From Aurantiochytrium sp. KH105 (taxonomy: Eukaryota > Sar > Bigyra > Thraustochytrida > Thraustochytriidae): a DNA stretch of 64,000 nucleotides. The position numbers and the translations under genes are program-made. Location of the stretch: contig BGKB01000020.1 of assembly GCA_003116975.1 (NCBI GenBank), positions 558,001-622,000 on the forward strand. Direction: 5' to 3'. The notes under the pieces are model-generated. The model was given only the letters and a program-made list of their open reading frames with translations, had not been told where the DNA came from and made no database searches. Shown piece by piece: positions 40,501-50,599 of this stretch (within the stretch, counting starts at the first letter, position 1; every line of letters begins with the position of its first letter).

Positions 40501-43500
40501 AGAAAACTCTTGAAGAATGAAAATGGCTGACCAGCTGGCATTGTTACAAATCATCCGACCCGGTTCATGATGCCACGATTGATTTTCTCTATCTTCGATC
40601 ATGCTGCCACGCATATTATACGTTCTCACTTTGCCAATGAAATGTTCAATCGCAGTGTTCGGGACAACCAAGTTGGCGATAATGGCGCGGCAGCACTAGC
40701 GATTGCGCTCAAGGTGAACGCGTCGCTGCAGCTGCTTAAGTAAGTTGCTTCAGGGGAAGCAAAGAAAATTTGCAAAGAACGAAGACGACTGACCAGCTCG
40801 GAATGGTACATATCATCCAACCCGACACATGATTCTATGATTGTTCTTCTCTTCCTTCGATCATGCTGCCATGCATGCTTTTACGTTTCACTTTGCCGAT
40901 GAAATGCACAATCGCAGTGTTACGGCCAATATAATTGGCGATGATGGCGCGACAGCGCTGGCGAATGCGCTAAAGAAGAACAAGTCGCTGCAGTCGCTGA
41001 AGTAAGTTGCACGGGGGAAAAGCAAAGAAAGCTTGCAATAAACGAAGACGACTGACCAGCTCGCAATGGTACAAATCATCCAACACGATACATGATGCTA
41101 AAATTGTTCGTCTCTTTCTTCGAACATGCTGCCATGCATGCTTTTACGTTTTCAATTTGCCTATAAAATGCACAATCGCAGTCTTGGGGCCAACCTAATT
41201 GGCGATGATGGCGCGACAGAACTGGCGAATGCGCTAAAGAAGAACAAGTCGCTGCAGTCGCTGAAGTAAGTTGCACGGGGGAAAAGCAAAGAAAGCTTGC
41301 AATGAACGAACACGACTGACCAGCTCGCAATGGTACAAATCATCCAACACGATACATGATGCTATAATTGTCCGTCTCTTTCTTTGATCATGCTGCCATG
41401 CATGCTTTTACGTTTTCACGTTGCCTATAAAATGCACAATCGCAGTCTTGGGGCCAACCTAATTGGCGATGATGGCGCGACAGAACTAGCGAATGCGCTA
41501 AAGGAGAACAAGTCGCTGCAGTCGCTGCAGTAAGTTGCACGGGGGAAAAGCAAAGAAAGCTTGCAATGAACGAAGACGACTGACCAGCTCGCAATTGTAC
41601 AAATCATCCAACACGATACACGATGCTATGATTCTTCTTCTCTTTCTTCGATCATGGTGCAATGCACGCTTTTACGTTTTCGCTTTGCACATGAAAATCA
41701 ACGCAGTCTTACTTGGAACCAAATTGGCAACAATGGCGCGACAGCACTGGCGAATGCGCTAAAGGAGAACACGTCGCTGCAGAAGCTTACGTAAGTTGGG
41801 AGTGAGGGAAGAAAAACCGCATTTGGGTGGCGAGGAGAACTAAACAGAACGCAAACAATTCCTTACGGCAATCTCTCTGTTCGTCGCAACTCATGTGTGC
41901 GATGGCACTATTTTCAATCGAGAGCAGTCTTCATGGGAACAATGTCAGCAAAGACAGGTTGGGCGAAATAATTGAAGTGCTCAGGAAAAACAGGTATGTG
42001 TAGTTGCCAGATGAAAGAGAAGGTCAGAAAACTAATGATGAACTCTACTTAATGCTTCGTCAAGCCACGCTTCATCCTTTTCTCATTTCAGAGACGAAAG
42101 GCTTCGTAGAGAAGAGCACGCACAGATTGTTGAAGAGCGCAAAAGAATTGTTGAAGAGCACGCAAAGTTTGTTGAAGAGCGCGCAAAGAAGCAGCAAGCC
42201 GAAATTGAGGCTTTGAAAGAATTGGAGTACGTCGAGTTGAGATTGTCGCGTAAGTACGGTCGGAGTTAACTAACGTGTTGCAAACTTTACCAACGCACCA
42301 CCGTCGACATCGGTGCTTCGCTTTGGGTCTCATGTTTTTTCTTGGATGAATATAGTCGATCCGGTGATGGTATTGGCCCACAAGGCGCCAAGGAAATGAC
42401 GGAGAGCCTCGCGAAATACACACAGCTTCATTCTTTAAAGTAAGTTTTGGGAAACTATGGAGAAGAACGAAGACAGATTTGTTGTTAGTTTTTGAAAAAC
42501 ATATCAGACTTACGCAGCGAGACGTGGTTACTTTTCTCTCGAACGTGCGCTACTTTATAACCACCCTTACAGCCTTTCCAAGAATGGTATCGGCGATAGT
42601 GGTGCTGAGGCCGTGGCATGCGCGCTTGCCGAGCACAAGTCGCTGCAGAACTTGAAGTATGTGGTGAGAACGGTCAAAAGCGTTTTGCAAAAGACCAAGA
42701 AAGACTGACCTGGATTTCTGTGGTACTCCGTTCTTGCCGAGGAAATTGCAATTGATTCAATGAACGCAGTCTTGGGGCTGACGAGATAGGTCCCATTGGC
42801 GCCAAGGCTGTAGCGGATATGCTCGAGAAGAACGAGTCCCTGTTGACGCTGAAGTAGGTTATCATGAGAGGCGAAAAAGTGCGCGAATTTCTGATAACTG
42901 ACGATGAGGCAACTCATGGCACTGTACTTTGCAACTTGCTGCTCGTCGTCACACAAATACAGTCTTGGCTGGAACCGTATCAGTGACGGTGGCGCCGCGG
43001 CAATGGCGAAATCGCTCGCCGCGAACACAACGCTGTGTTCTCTCGAGTACGTAGAAACAGAGCGTTGTAATTGAGCAATGATCTAACCACCAGGCTTCCT
43101 CGCGGTGCTGTCGTATTTTGATCTTTCTTTACGAACCAACGCAGTCTTCAGAAGAACGGGATCAGCGCGGATGGCGCCAAGGAGATTGCGGAGGCTTTCG
43201 TGAAGTCTCAAATGCTGGAGTTGCTCAAGTAAGAACTACAGTATCGAAAATGAGGCGTGCATAATTCGAAGAAGGCTGACATGTATGGCAAAACGACTTC
43301 CAAATATGCGCACGCTGGTGGTGTTTTTTCAAATGGCAATCGCAGTCTGGGATGGAATGCTATTGGTGATGATGGCGCTGTGTATGTGGCCAAAGCGCTC
43401 GAGGAGAATAAGTCGCTGTTGTTCCTAGAGTAAGTGAACCCAAAACGATCGGGTGCACGTTGAAGGTGAGGAGACTCACACTTTCCACTTTTCCTGCAAA

Positions 43501-46500
43501 ATCTTGATGTGGTGCGCAGTATTGCAAGGAACAAGATTGGCAGCGTAGGCGCTGCTGCTGTGGCGGGCGCACTACTGAAGAACAAGTCGCTGCACACTCT
43601 GAAGTAAGTATTGGCGAGAGAACATTGCGCAAGAAAGGAGTCGCATGGACTAATAAAGACGCGATCACGACTCTTTGTGGCTTTTCCTCGCGCCTTCATG
43701 AATCCGTATCAAAATCACGCAGGTTTCGTAGCAACGACATCACGGAGGATGGCGCCGAACAGCTAGCAAATGCGCTTGCCAAGAGCGAATCACTACAGGC
43801 GCTAGAGTAAGTTCTGTTGTCCAAACATGGCGGTACTCAAGAAGCGAGTATTCCTAACGATAGCTCGATATTCGTCGTAATATGATCTGGTGTGGAATTT
43901 CGCGGGCTCTTTATGTCGATCAAAACACTCCTCATCTTCATAGTCTCGCAAAGAACAGAGTCGGTCTGGCTGGCGCAAGATCTCTCGCGGGCGCTCTCAC
44001 GGAGAACACGACGCTGCACTTTCTGGAGTAAGTTTTTATGATCATGGCAATAAAAGGAGCAAGATGAGCTTAGCTGACGAGCATGCTTATTAATTATTCC
44101 TTTCCAACCCGCGCTTGGCGTCGCGATTCACAGCATATCTGATAACAACATCGGAGATGATGGTGCTTCTGCGCTGGCAGGCGCACTCGCTCGGATCATG
44201 TCCCTCGTGACGCTACAGTACGTTGGCATTGCGGGGTTAGGGTGTGAGCGTTGTATACAATTGATCAGCACTTGCTCAGCTTTTTGACGATTTTACAAAC
44301 CCCATATCGCGTACAGTCTTCAAAACAATGCGATTGGTGACGTCGGCGCGAATGAGATTGCGAAAGCGCTCGCGGCGAACAATTCTCTGCAGTCTCTAAA
44401 GTACGTTGGATTCGGAAAGGCGCTTGCATCAGAGGCAAATCGTAACTTACGAAGACGCCGTCGAAAAACCGTTCAATTTTCTGTGATCTTGCCATCCTGA
44501 TTCTTTGCAAATGACTGCAGTCTCTCTGAGAACCTTATCGGTCCAAATGGCGCTGGAACCATGGCTGGTGCGCTCGTGAAGAACAGTACACTCGAGGAGC
44601 TTGAGTACGTTCTTGCCGGGATTCAAGAATGATCGAAGACACGATGAATTCCTGACGAACGCGAACCCTATCACGCCATGCTCGGCGTTGCCATATTTCA
44701 TCCTTTACAGCCTTGGAGACAACAATCTTGAGGATGAAGGCGCCAAAAAGCTGGCAAAGGCACTTGAGCAGAACAAGTCATCTCTTCAGTCCCTCGAGTA
44801 CGTTTGCCGCCAACACATCGGACCCAGAGTTTTTGGAACATGCAATTGCTGACTATTTTACGAGAAAACAGTCTCACTGGATCTCGGGTCGGAAACGGAG
44901 GCGTTGAAGCCCTTGCCGTGGCGCTCGAGAGCAACGACATCTTGCAAGAGCTAGCGTAAGTTCGTCGCACACATTTCGCCTAGAGGACGTCAATATCATG
45001 CAAGGACGACTCACGTGATTGATGAACAGTCTTGGCCATGTTCCCCATGCATCTCCCGATATTCTTAAACGTATTGGCTCTCGCCTTAAGCTTGTCAAGG
45101 ATGAGCTAAATGAGCTCAGCGAAACAGCTGCTCAGGCGCTTAAGACAGATCAAAAGGTACGCTGGGGGCGCGCCAAGCTCATGGTTGTGGGTAAGGCAGC
45201 CGCAGGCAAGACGTCGACGATCCGCACGCTCCTGGGCCAGCCATTTGTACCCGAACATATCTCTACGATTGGAATAGATCTGATGCTCATGCACACGCGA
45301 GACTGGAAAGAGCGAAAGGACACTGGCGATGCCGATCTTGGCGAACAATTCGCAAAGCACAAGTATCGGAACATAGCGAAGCATGACGAGCTGGATCAGT
45401 CTGAGGCTCAGTCATCGAAAGACGCAGCGCGTAGCCTTTCCAAAGCGCCACGCGCTGCTCCACCTGCCATTTCAGCCAGCAGTGCTTCCGCTGCGCGTCC
45501 ACCTCCGCCGCAGTCTCCATCAGTCCAGTTTGACGAGGAGGTAATTGCGAAAGCTGTGAGCACCCCGCTTCGCATTCGTGTCAAGGAGCAAGCCGGAAAG
45601 GAGAAAGAAGAGATCAGCTTTACGATATGGGACTACGGTGGTCAGGAGGTCTTTTACGCGCTACATCACCTGTTCCTGACCCAGTATGGCGTCTATGTTG
45701 TGGTTTTTGACATGCGCGAGATGCTGGGTAAGGAGCGCTTCAAAGAAAAGCTTGATGAGGAGGATCTTGCGAAGCTCGCCTCGCAAGACGACGCGATTCA
45801 GACGCTTCGTTTCTGGCTCGACTCTATTCGATTGCACGCGTCAGGTGTCGAGGTTGCGCTGGTTGGGACATTCCTGGACCAGGTTCCAGAGCTTGATCAG
45901 CATCATGAAATCCAGGAGATCCTTGAGAGAAAGATCTTTCGCGAACTGAAGGGCGACCCCAAGATTCAGAGGAGTATTTGGCAGGGGGAGTTCCTTCAAT
46001 TTTTCCCCATTAACAATCAAGATCGCGAGGACGTAGACGGACGCGTTGCGCATCTCAAGGATCAGCTGACACGATCCGTGGCCGACAAGGCGTTTGTGAA
46101 GAAGAAGGTTCCTCTTCGTTGGTCTTACTGCCTGGACCAATTGCTCCAACAAAGCGATCAATACATGCAGTTTGACGATGTTGAGGCGCTTGCTGTGACG
46201 AAATGTTTCGTTGCCAAGAAGGACGTCAGGAAGATGCTCGAGTATCTGCATGAGCTCGGCGTGGTGTTGTACTTTTCCAAGAATGAGGCTCTGTGCAAAG
46301 TCGTTGTAATTCAACCGCAGTGGCTATTGAAAAATCTGTCACGCGTCATTTGCGATCCAAGCGCAAAGCACATGAGAAGTCACATGAACAAGTTGCGATC
46401 GGGAGCCGGAGAACGCACGGCCCTTCCTGCCCATCTTGATTCTGCACTTTATCAGTGGAGGGATAACGCTGTTGCCAGTCGTGCTTTGCTGGAGTTTTTG

Positions 46501-47655
46501 TGGGAAGGCAACCCTGTTGACTTTCTCGTATCATTGATGGAGTCGACATTGCTGGCATGTCCGAGTCCTTGGGTTAGCGATGACGCTGGCAAGAAGGACA
46601 CAGTTTTGGTGCCGAGTCTTTTGCCCGCTGCATCGGAGCAAGACAAGAAGGATGGACGGAGATGGGTCGGTGACTCTGCACTTGCCTACGTCGACTTCGA
46701 GCTTTTGCCAAAGGGCTTCTTCCAGCGTCTCGTGGCTCTTCTTTTCCAGGAATTTCAGGGTGTGGCGACCGTGGGTGAGAAGGTTTTCGCGGACGTGGCG
46801 AGAGTTGACTTTCACGGCATGTCGTGCCTCATGGAGGTATCGCAACGACGGATCACGTTTCGCTTCGGCAATGCTCGACGAGGTCGCCCGCTCGCATCGC
46901 TTCTCGCATTGTTGAGCAAGGAACTGAATGAAATCGACGAAACGTTCATGATGGGCAAACTGGGACCAAAGTTATATGTCAGCTCCGACGGAACCGACAA
47001 CGACAAGTTTTGTGCTCTTGCGGAATCCCTCGCAAACCCTCTGGAGGGCAACACGATTCAAACGCGATCGTCATGTCAACCACTTGAAGATTTTGCATCG
47101 TTTGTGAATGGGACCTCTCAGGCTCAAATGCTCAGAGAGTCTCAAGCTCGAGGGAACTCAGAGTCAGTCGCAGGCGCTGAATACCAGTATGATGCTTTTC
47201 TTTCTCATGCGTGGGGTCCCGCAAATACATCACATGACAAGGTAAAGGTTGTTGAACGAAAGCTGGCGGGACTTGGCATTCGGTGTTGGATTGATGCAAA
47301 TGACATTGGAGCAGACATTTTTTGGTCCATAGCGGATGGAATGGAAAAGTCCCGGACCACCGTCATCTTTGTGACGCGCGAATACATGGAAAAGGTGAAC
47401 ACAAAGCTTTCGACAGATGAATTTTGCCGCATGGAGTTCTACTACGCGATGAACCGTCAAAAACCTGTACGCGTGATTCCATGCGTGCTTGACAAGGATA
47501 TGGCGGACTCGAGCGAATGGAAGGGGCCATTTCTTTTTCGTTGGAGTGGAAATCCACTTTTCGTCCCAATGTATAGCGAGGTCGAACCTACTGATGCGGA
47601 GATTGCCGAACTTGCACAGAGGATCAAAGTCACGATTTCTCAGAACCAACTGTAG
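37548..47655 (+). CDS. LRR-Roc-COR-TIR receptor-like protein, 34 exons
   Basis: Spliced gene, model built by eye: exon 1 is 37548-37618, exons 2-33 are listed under the three following entries, exon 34 is 45030-47655. All 33 introns are GT-AG and phase 2; the joined frame is open for 1,806 residues. Order of parts: 16 ribonuclease-inhibitor-type LRRs (28 residues each), a shorter LRR, a coiled coil, 14 more LRRs, then Roc GTPase (P-loop GKAAAGKT at 986-993, DYGGQ switch II at 1133-1137, TFLD in the G4 position), COR (about 1290-1630) and a C-terminal TIR (about 1650-1790, starting YQYDAFLSHAWG). Glu1734 in CRMEFYYAM aligns with the catalytic glutamate of NAD-cleaving TIR domains. A Pro/Ser/Ala-rich insert (about 1065-1115) lies between P-loop and switch II. 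No signal peptide or membrane segment, so cytosolic. By family analogy, an LRR sensor coupled through a Roco GTPase to a TIR output. The exact ligand is unknown. Confidence 0.88.
37765..41790 (+). repeat. Block 1: 16 homogenised exon-intron LRR modules, period about 262 bp
   Basis: Exons 2-17, each exactly 84 nt, start at 37765, 38027, 38293, 38556, 38820, 39082, 39346, 39609, 39873, 40131, 40393, 40656, 40918, 41182, 41446 and 41707. Each starts one base before a CTT-type Leu codon and ends two bases into the next codon. Introns between them are 174-182 nt and share sequence throughout: AAGACGACTGACCAGCTCGC, AATCATCC, CGATACATGATGCTATGATT, TTCGATCATGCTGCCATG and AAATGCACAATCGCAG at the acceptor. 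Two intron flavours occur before the acceptor, CCGATTCCCCA-like in the early modules and TTTTACGTTTTCACTTTGCC-like in the later ones, with 39540-39600 mixed. Exon-intron units at 40.92-41.53 kb are nearly identical to each other. Confidence 0.92.
41928..42226 (+). other. Exons 18 and 19: truncated LRR and coiled-coil exon
   Basis: Exon 18 is 41928-41993 (66 nt) and encodes a shortened LRR ending in VLRKN. Exon 19 is 42092-42226 (135 nt) and encodes a charged helix with the recurring IVEE(R/H)(K/A)-type unit (QIVEERKRIVEEHAKFVEER). It ends in KEL plus the usual GA half-codon before GTACGT. Both keep phase 2 at each end. They separate the two LRR blocks as a rigid spacer or dimerisation helix. 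A donor a little further on (42250) exists but would break the phase pattern. Confidence 0.8.
42356..44955 (+). repeat. Block 2: 14 diverged LRR exons with unrelated introns
   Basis: Exons 20-33 start at 42356, 42573, 42770, 42963, 43145, 43346, 43520, 43723, 43944, 44134, 44317, 44521, 44711 and 44872. All are 84 nt except the one at 44711, which is 87 nt with one extra Ser. Introns are 74-137 nt and do not resemble each other or block 1 beyond splice signals. The encoded repeats keep LxxNxIGxxGAxxLAxALxxNxSLxxL but differ along their whole length. Same phase and exon size as block 1 show a common origin; the divergence shows greater age. Confidence 0.9.
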
Positions 47656-47983
47656 GCCCAGCTAGAATGGATAAGAAGCATGCATGCAAGTTAGCGAGAA
47701 AGTGTAAAACATTGAGTGCGAGCGAGAGTGAACGATATCTGATAAGCTTCACGGTGAAAACTTTTCACTAGAACTGCAGGGTCCCCTAGAAGAGGGATGT
47801 TTCTGCAAAAATTTCGTTGATTATTTCTCGCATGCGAGATAGAATGGAAAGTGGGTCACAGCATAGTAAGACACAAAATGTCATAAGGCCCTATTCGCAG
47901 GGCAAATGTGCATCTGCGTCCATTGATGTCGCGAGATGTTCGACAGCCAGAAACTGGTTCCAAGCTCTCGACTTGCACGCGGC
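47656..47983. other. Convergent intergenic region
   Basis: AT-rich spacer between the TIR-gene stop and the stop of the small minus-strand protein. No gene or repeat seen. Confidence 0.5.
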
Positions 47984-48508
47984 TCAGGCGAGTTCCTTCG
48001 GGACGTCAAGACCGACACGCGAGGCGGTCGCCTTGACACGTTCCTTCTCGGTAAGCTTTGCGGTGTCGTTCCATTCGACGGTAAGACGCAGTTTTTCGCG
48101 AGTTGCCGCAAGCAAAAGCGCATAGTCATTGGCAATTTGGTCGGCGCCCTCAATGTCGGCCTTCTCGACAGCGCCCTTGAAGTCAGTGATGAGCTTCTTT
48201 TCGTTGTCGTTGCATTCGAGCGAGGCAAAGTAGTCATCAATTGATTCCGCAAAGGGCACGTCATCCGCGTCCTGTGCGCTCAGCGTGTTGTGTTGTCTGC
48301 GCAGCTGCTCCCTGTCCAGCAACTCGCGCTCCACAGCATGGTGTCTCCCGCCGCTTGCCGCGCTCAAGAGTCGTGCACCGCTCGGCGCAGCCGTTCGCCT
48401 CGCCGTGACGCCGGCGGCACGCACCCCAAGCGCAAGCATCCTTGTCACACGCAGCGCAGCGCAGCGCAGACCTCGTCTCTCGCGCACGACGCAAAGGACT
48501 CCAACCAA
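47984..48508 (-). CDS. Small protein with probable mitochondrial presequence, function unknown
   Basis: A 174-residue frame. From Met24 (MLALGVRAAGVTARRTAAPSGARLLSAAS) the N-terminus is Arg/Ala/Ser-rich without acidic residues for about 30 positions, a good mitochondrial targeting sequence, so the likely start is the ATG at 48439 (minus). The mature part is helical and charged: PFAESIDDYFASLECNDNEKKLITDFKGAVEKADIEGADQIANDYALLLAATREKLRLTVEWND. One Cys, no membrane segment. I do not recognise the family; a small soluble matrix or complex subunit is plausible. Base composition matches its neighbours. Confidence 0.6.
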   Translation of the reverse strand: MVGVLCVVRERRGLRCAALRVTRMLALGVRAAGVTARRTAAPSGARLLSAASGGRHHAVERELLDREQLRRQHNTLSAQDADDVPFAESIDDYFASLECNDNEKKLITDFKGAVEKADIEGADQIANDYALLLAATREKLRLTVEWNDTAKLTEKERVKATASRVGLDVPKELA

Positions 48509-49270
48509 GTTTGCTGCTTCGTCTTTTCGCGGGACCGAAAGGCACTAAAAAGGAAGAAGAAGAAGACTGCGGAATCACCCAAGCAGCTGATGATTTTGGC
48601 GATCACCTGTGTTGGACGCAACGTTCGGTGGCAAGTGTAACAGTAGGGTATACCCCGGCGCAGTTGGCGTATGCGTAGAGTGAGATAGTCGACTTTTTAA
48701 GGACGCATGGTTGGCAAAGCCCAATATTCGATCGTCGCCAGAAGCCTACATTAGCCTCCTAAAACAAGAGAAAGCAAGGCGAAGTAAACAACGAAACAGT
48801 TGCTAACGAAAGGTGTCAATTGATGAAGCGTCTGTTATTCTTTAAAATGCAACCGAGTATTTGCATACTTTGTGGACAGCACATCGAGACCAAAATCAAT
48901 GTCCGGCCTGTTCTCGGCGGGTCGTCACGACCAGCTCTGAAACCCGCATTAGCACCGGCATGTCCCAGACTAGGATGCCCAGACTCACGCGCAAGTCATT
49001 TACACTGTTAGCCCGTGCCAGGTCCAAGTCTCTGGTCCGCAAGTGTCACGTTCTTGCCCGCCGAAATTCCAAAATCTGGAGCCCTAGCTCGCTAAAATTC
49101 GTGTTCTGCGCAACCCCTTCTCCAGAATCGGGGGCCCCAGGGGGGAAGGCGATCATTGCCGCCGACAACGCGGAGACGGCGCGGCAGAGCGCAAACATCG
49201 GCAGAGAGAAAGCCGTGCAGGGCAGGGCGGGGCGGGGCGAGGAGGCAGGCAGGAAGGCGGGCGCGGCAGG
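48509..49270. promoter_or_regulatory. Divergent intergenic region
   Basis: About 760 bp between opposite starts. AT-rich in the middle, G-rich toward 49270 with GGCAGGGCGGGGCGGGGC before the coiled-coil protein. No gene seen. Confidence 0.5.
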
Positions 49271-50443
49271 ATGGAGGCGGCGGCGTTCGGGTGCGCGGCG
49301 TCGAGCGTGGTGCTGGTGGCGGCGGCGCGGCAGCGCGCGTTCTGGCGGCGGCGCGAGGCGGCCAAGCTGCGCGGCGCGGGCGCGGGCGAGGACGGCGCGA
49401 CGCGCGAGGCGCGGCAGGGCGGCCACGACGGGGAGACGGAGGCCGGCGTGTCCGTGGAGAGCACCAGCGTCGGCAGCGTCCGGAACGCGGAGACGCAGCT
49501 CGAGCTCGAGCGCGAAGAGCGTGTGCGCGTGAGCCGCGAGCTCGAGGCCGCGCAGGCGCGCCTGGAGGAAACGGAGCTTGCGCTGGTGGAGCGCGACGAG
49601 GCCCGCGCAGCTCTGGCGAGGGAATGCAGACTTCGCAAGATCATCGAGGACGAGGCTCGCGCAGCCGCCAACGATTCCACGCGGACCGCAGAGAACGAGT
49701 CGGCTCGTGCCGACCTTGAGGCACGGCTCGAGGCCGCGACGCAGGAGAGCGCTCGTCTGCAGGCGGAGCTCGACGCTGCGCAGGAGAGACTCGAGATCTT
49801 GGAGGACGCATACCACGAGAAGAGCCTCGCATGCGAGCAGCTCGAGCAATCGTCCGGTGCTCGCGTGCGCGTCTCTTTCGGTGCAGGGCCCGTCGCCGCT
49901 CCTGTTGCCACGGAGCCGCTCCTGGAGGCTGCGCTAGCGCGCGAGGAGGCAGCCCTCGATCGAGTCATCGCGCTTGAGCAGGCTCTCGAGGAGGCGCGGG
50001 CGACGACGGCCGCGCATGATGCTGAGGCGGCCGCATGTGTCGAGGCGTTGCAGGATAAGCTGTACCAGCACCGCACTGCAGAGTCATCGCTGCGAGAGGA
50101 GGTGGAGGCATTGCGCGCCAAGCTGAACGCCAATGGCCCGACTTTGAACCAGGATGCTTCGATTGAGGAGCTCCGCACGCGGTATCTCGTAGTGAGCCAA
50201 CTTGAGTTGGCGCTCCGGGAGGCGCAGGAAGCTGCGCTTAAAGATCGCGAGCAGCACGCCAGTGTCGTCGAAGATCTCGAGCGCGCCTTGGAACACAATC
50301 GCGAACTCACCGAGCGTTTGGAGGAGGCGGTGGGAAGCGCCGCAGCCAAGGCTGCGGCCGAGGAAGGCGGTTCTAGCATGCTGGACCCCGTACAGGGTGC
50401 GCAGGCCGTCGCCTGCCTCATGGCCGGAGTGATGCTCTGGTAA
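49271..50443 (+). CDS. Coiled-coil protein with short hydrophobic ends, function unknown
   Basis: A 390-residue protein. A short hydrophobic stretch (CAASSVVLVAAA, residues 8-19) followed by basic residues (RQRAFWRRR) looks like a weak signal anchor. Residues about 70-365 are almost continuous heptad-like coiled coil rich in Glu, Ala, Leu and Arg (TQLELEREERVRVSRELEAA and similar). The last 12 residues (AVACLMAGVMLW) are again hydrophobic, preceded by a Gly/Ser stretch. This could be a tail anchor, but it is short. A Golgin-like tether is conceivable; nothing specific proves it. A long antisense frame exists on the minus strand but is Ser/Ala/Arg-rich and typical of a shadow. Confidence 0.65.
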   Translation: MEAAAFGCAASSVVLVAAARQRAFWRRREAAKLRGAGAGEDGATREARQGGHDGETEAGVSVESTSVGSVRNAETQLELEREERVRVSRELEAAQARLEETELALVERDEARAALARECRLRKIIEDEARAAANDSTRTAENESARADLEARLEAATQESARLQAELDAAQERLEILEDAYHEKSLACEQLEQSSGARVRVSFGAGPVAAPVATEPLLEAALAREEAALDRVIALEQALEEARATTAAHDAEAAACVEALQDKLYQHRTAESSLREEVEALRAKLNANGPTLNQDASIEELRTRYLVVSQLELALREAQEAALKDREQHASVVEDLERALEHNRELTERLEEAVGSAAAKAAAEEGGSSMLDPVQGAQAVACLMAGVMLW

Positions 50444-50599
50444 AGCAAGCGTCCTTGGTTGTTTTGTATTGCACATTGTTTTGACCTTTTCTCACACAGT
50501 ATTCTACCCAACTGTTTCATCTCTTCTTTCTTTCTTTTTTTACCTCAAGCAACAACATTAATAATTTTCCATTTTTCTCATCGTTCTGCAGGTGTTACG

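Noticed and set aside
37700-44900. Tandem array as a CRISPR or simple satellite
   Set aside because: The ~262-bp unit has an 84-nt part encoding LRRs in constant phase with GT and AG at each border, and joining those parts gives one open frame. It is a spliced coding array.
45019-47655. Roc-COR-TIR frame as a separate single-exon gene
   Set aside because: Its first ATG (45022) lies inside the AG-bounded intron end. The splice acceptor at 45029 joins in frame and phase 2 to the LRR exons, and LRRs normally precede Roc-COR in this family.
49153-50520. 455-codon minus-strand frame opposite the coiled-coil protein
   Set aside because: Its product is dominated by Ser, Ala and Arg, the expected complement of Glu/Ala/Leu heptads. 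The plus-strand frame has regular coiled-coil periodicity.
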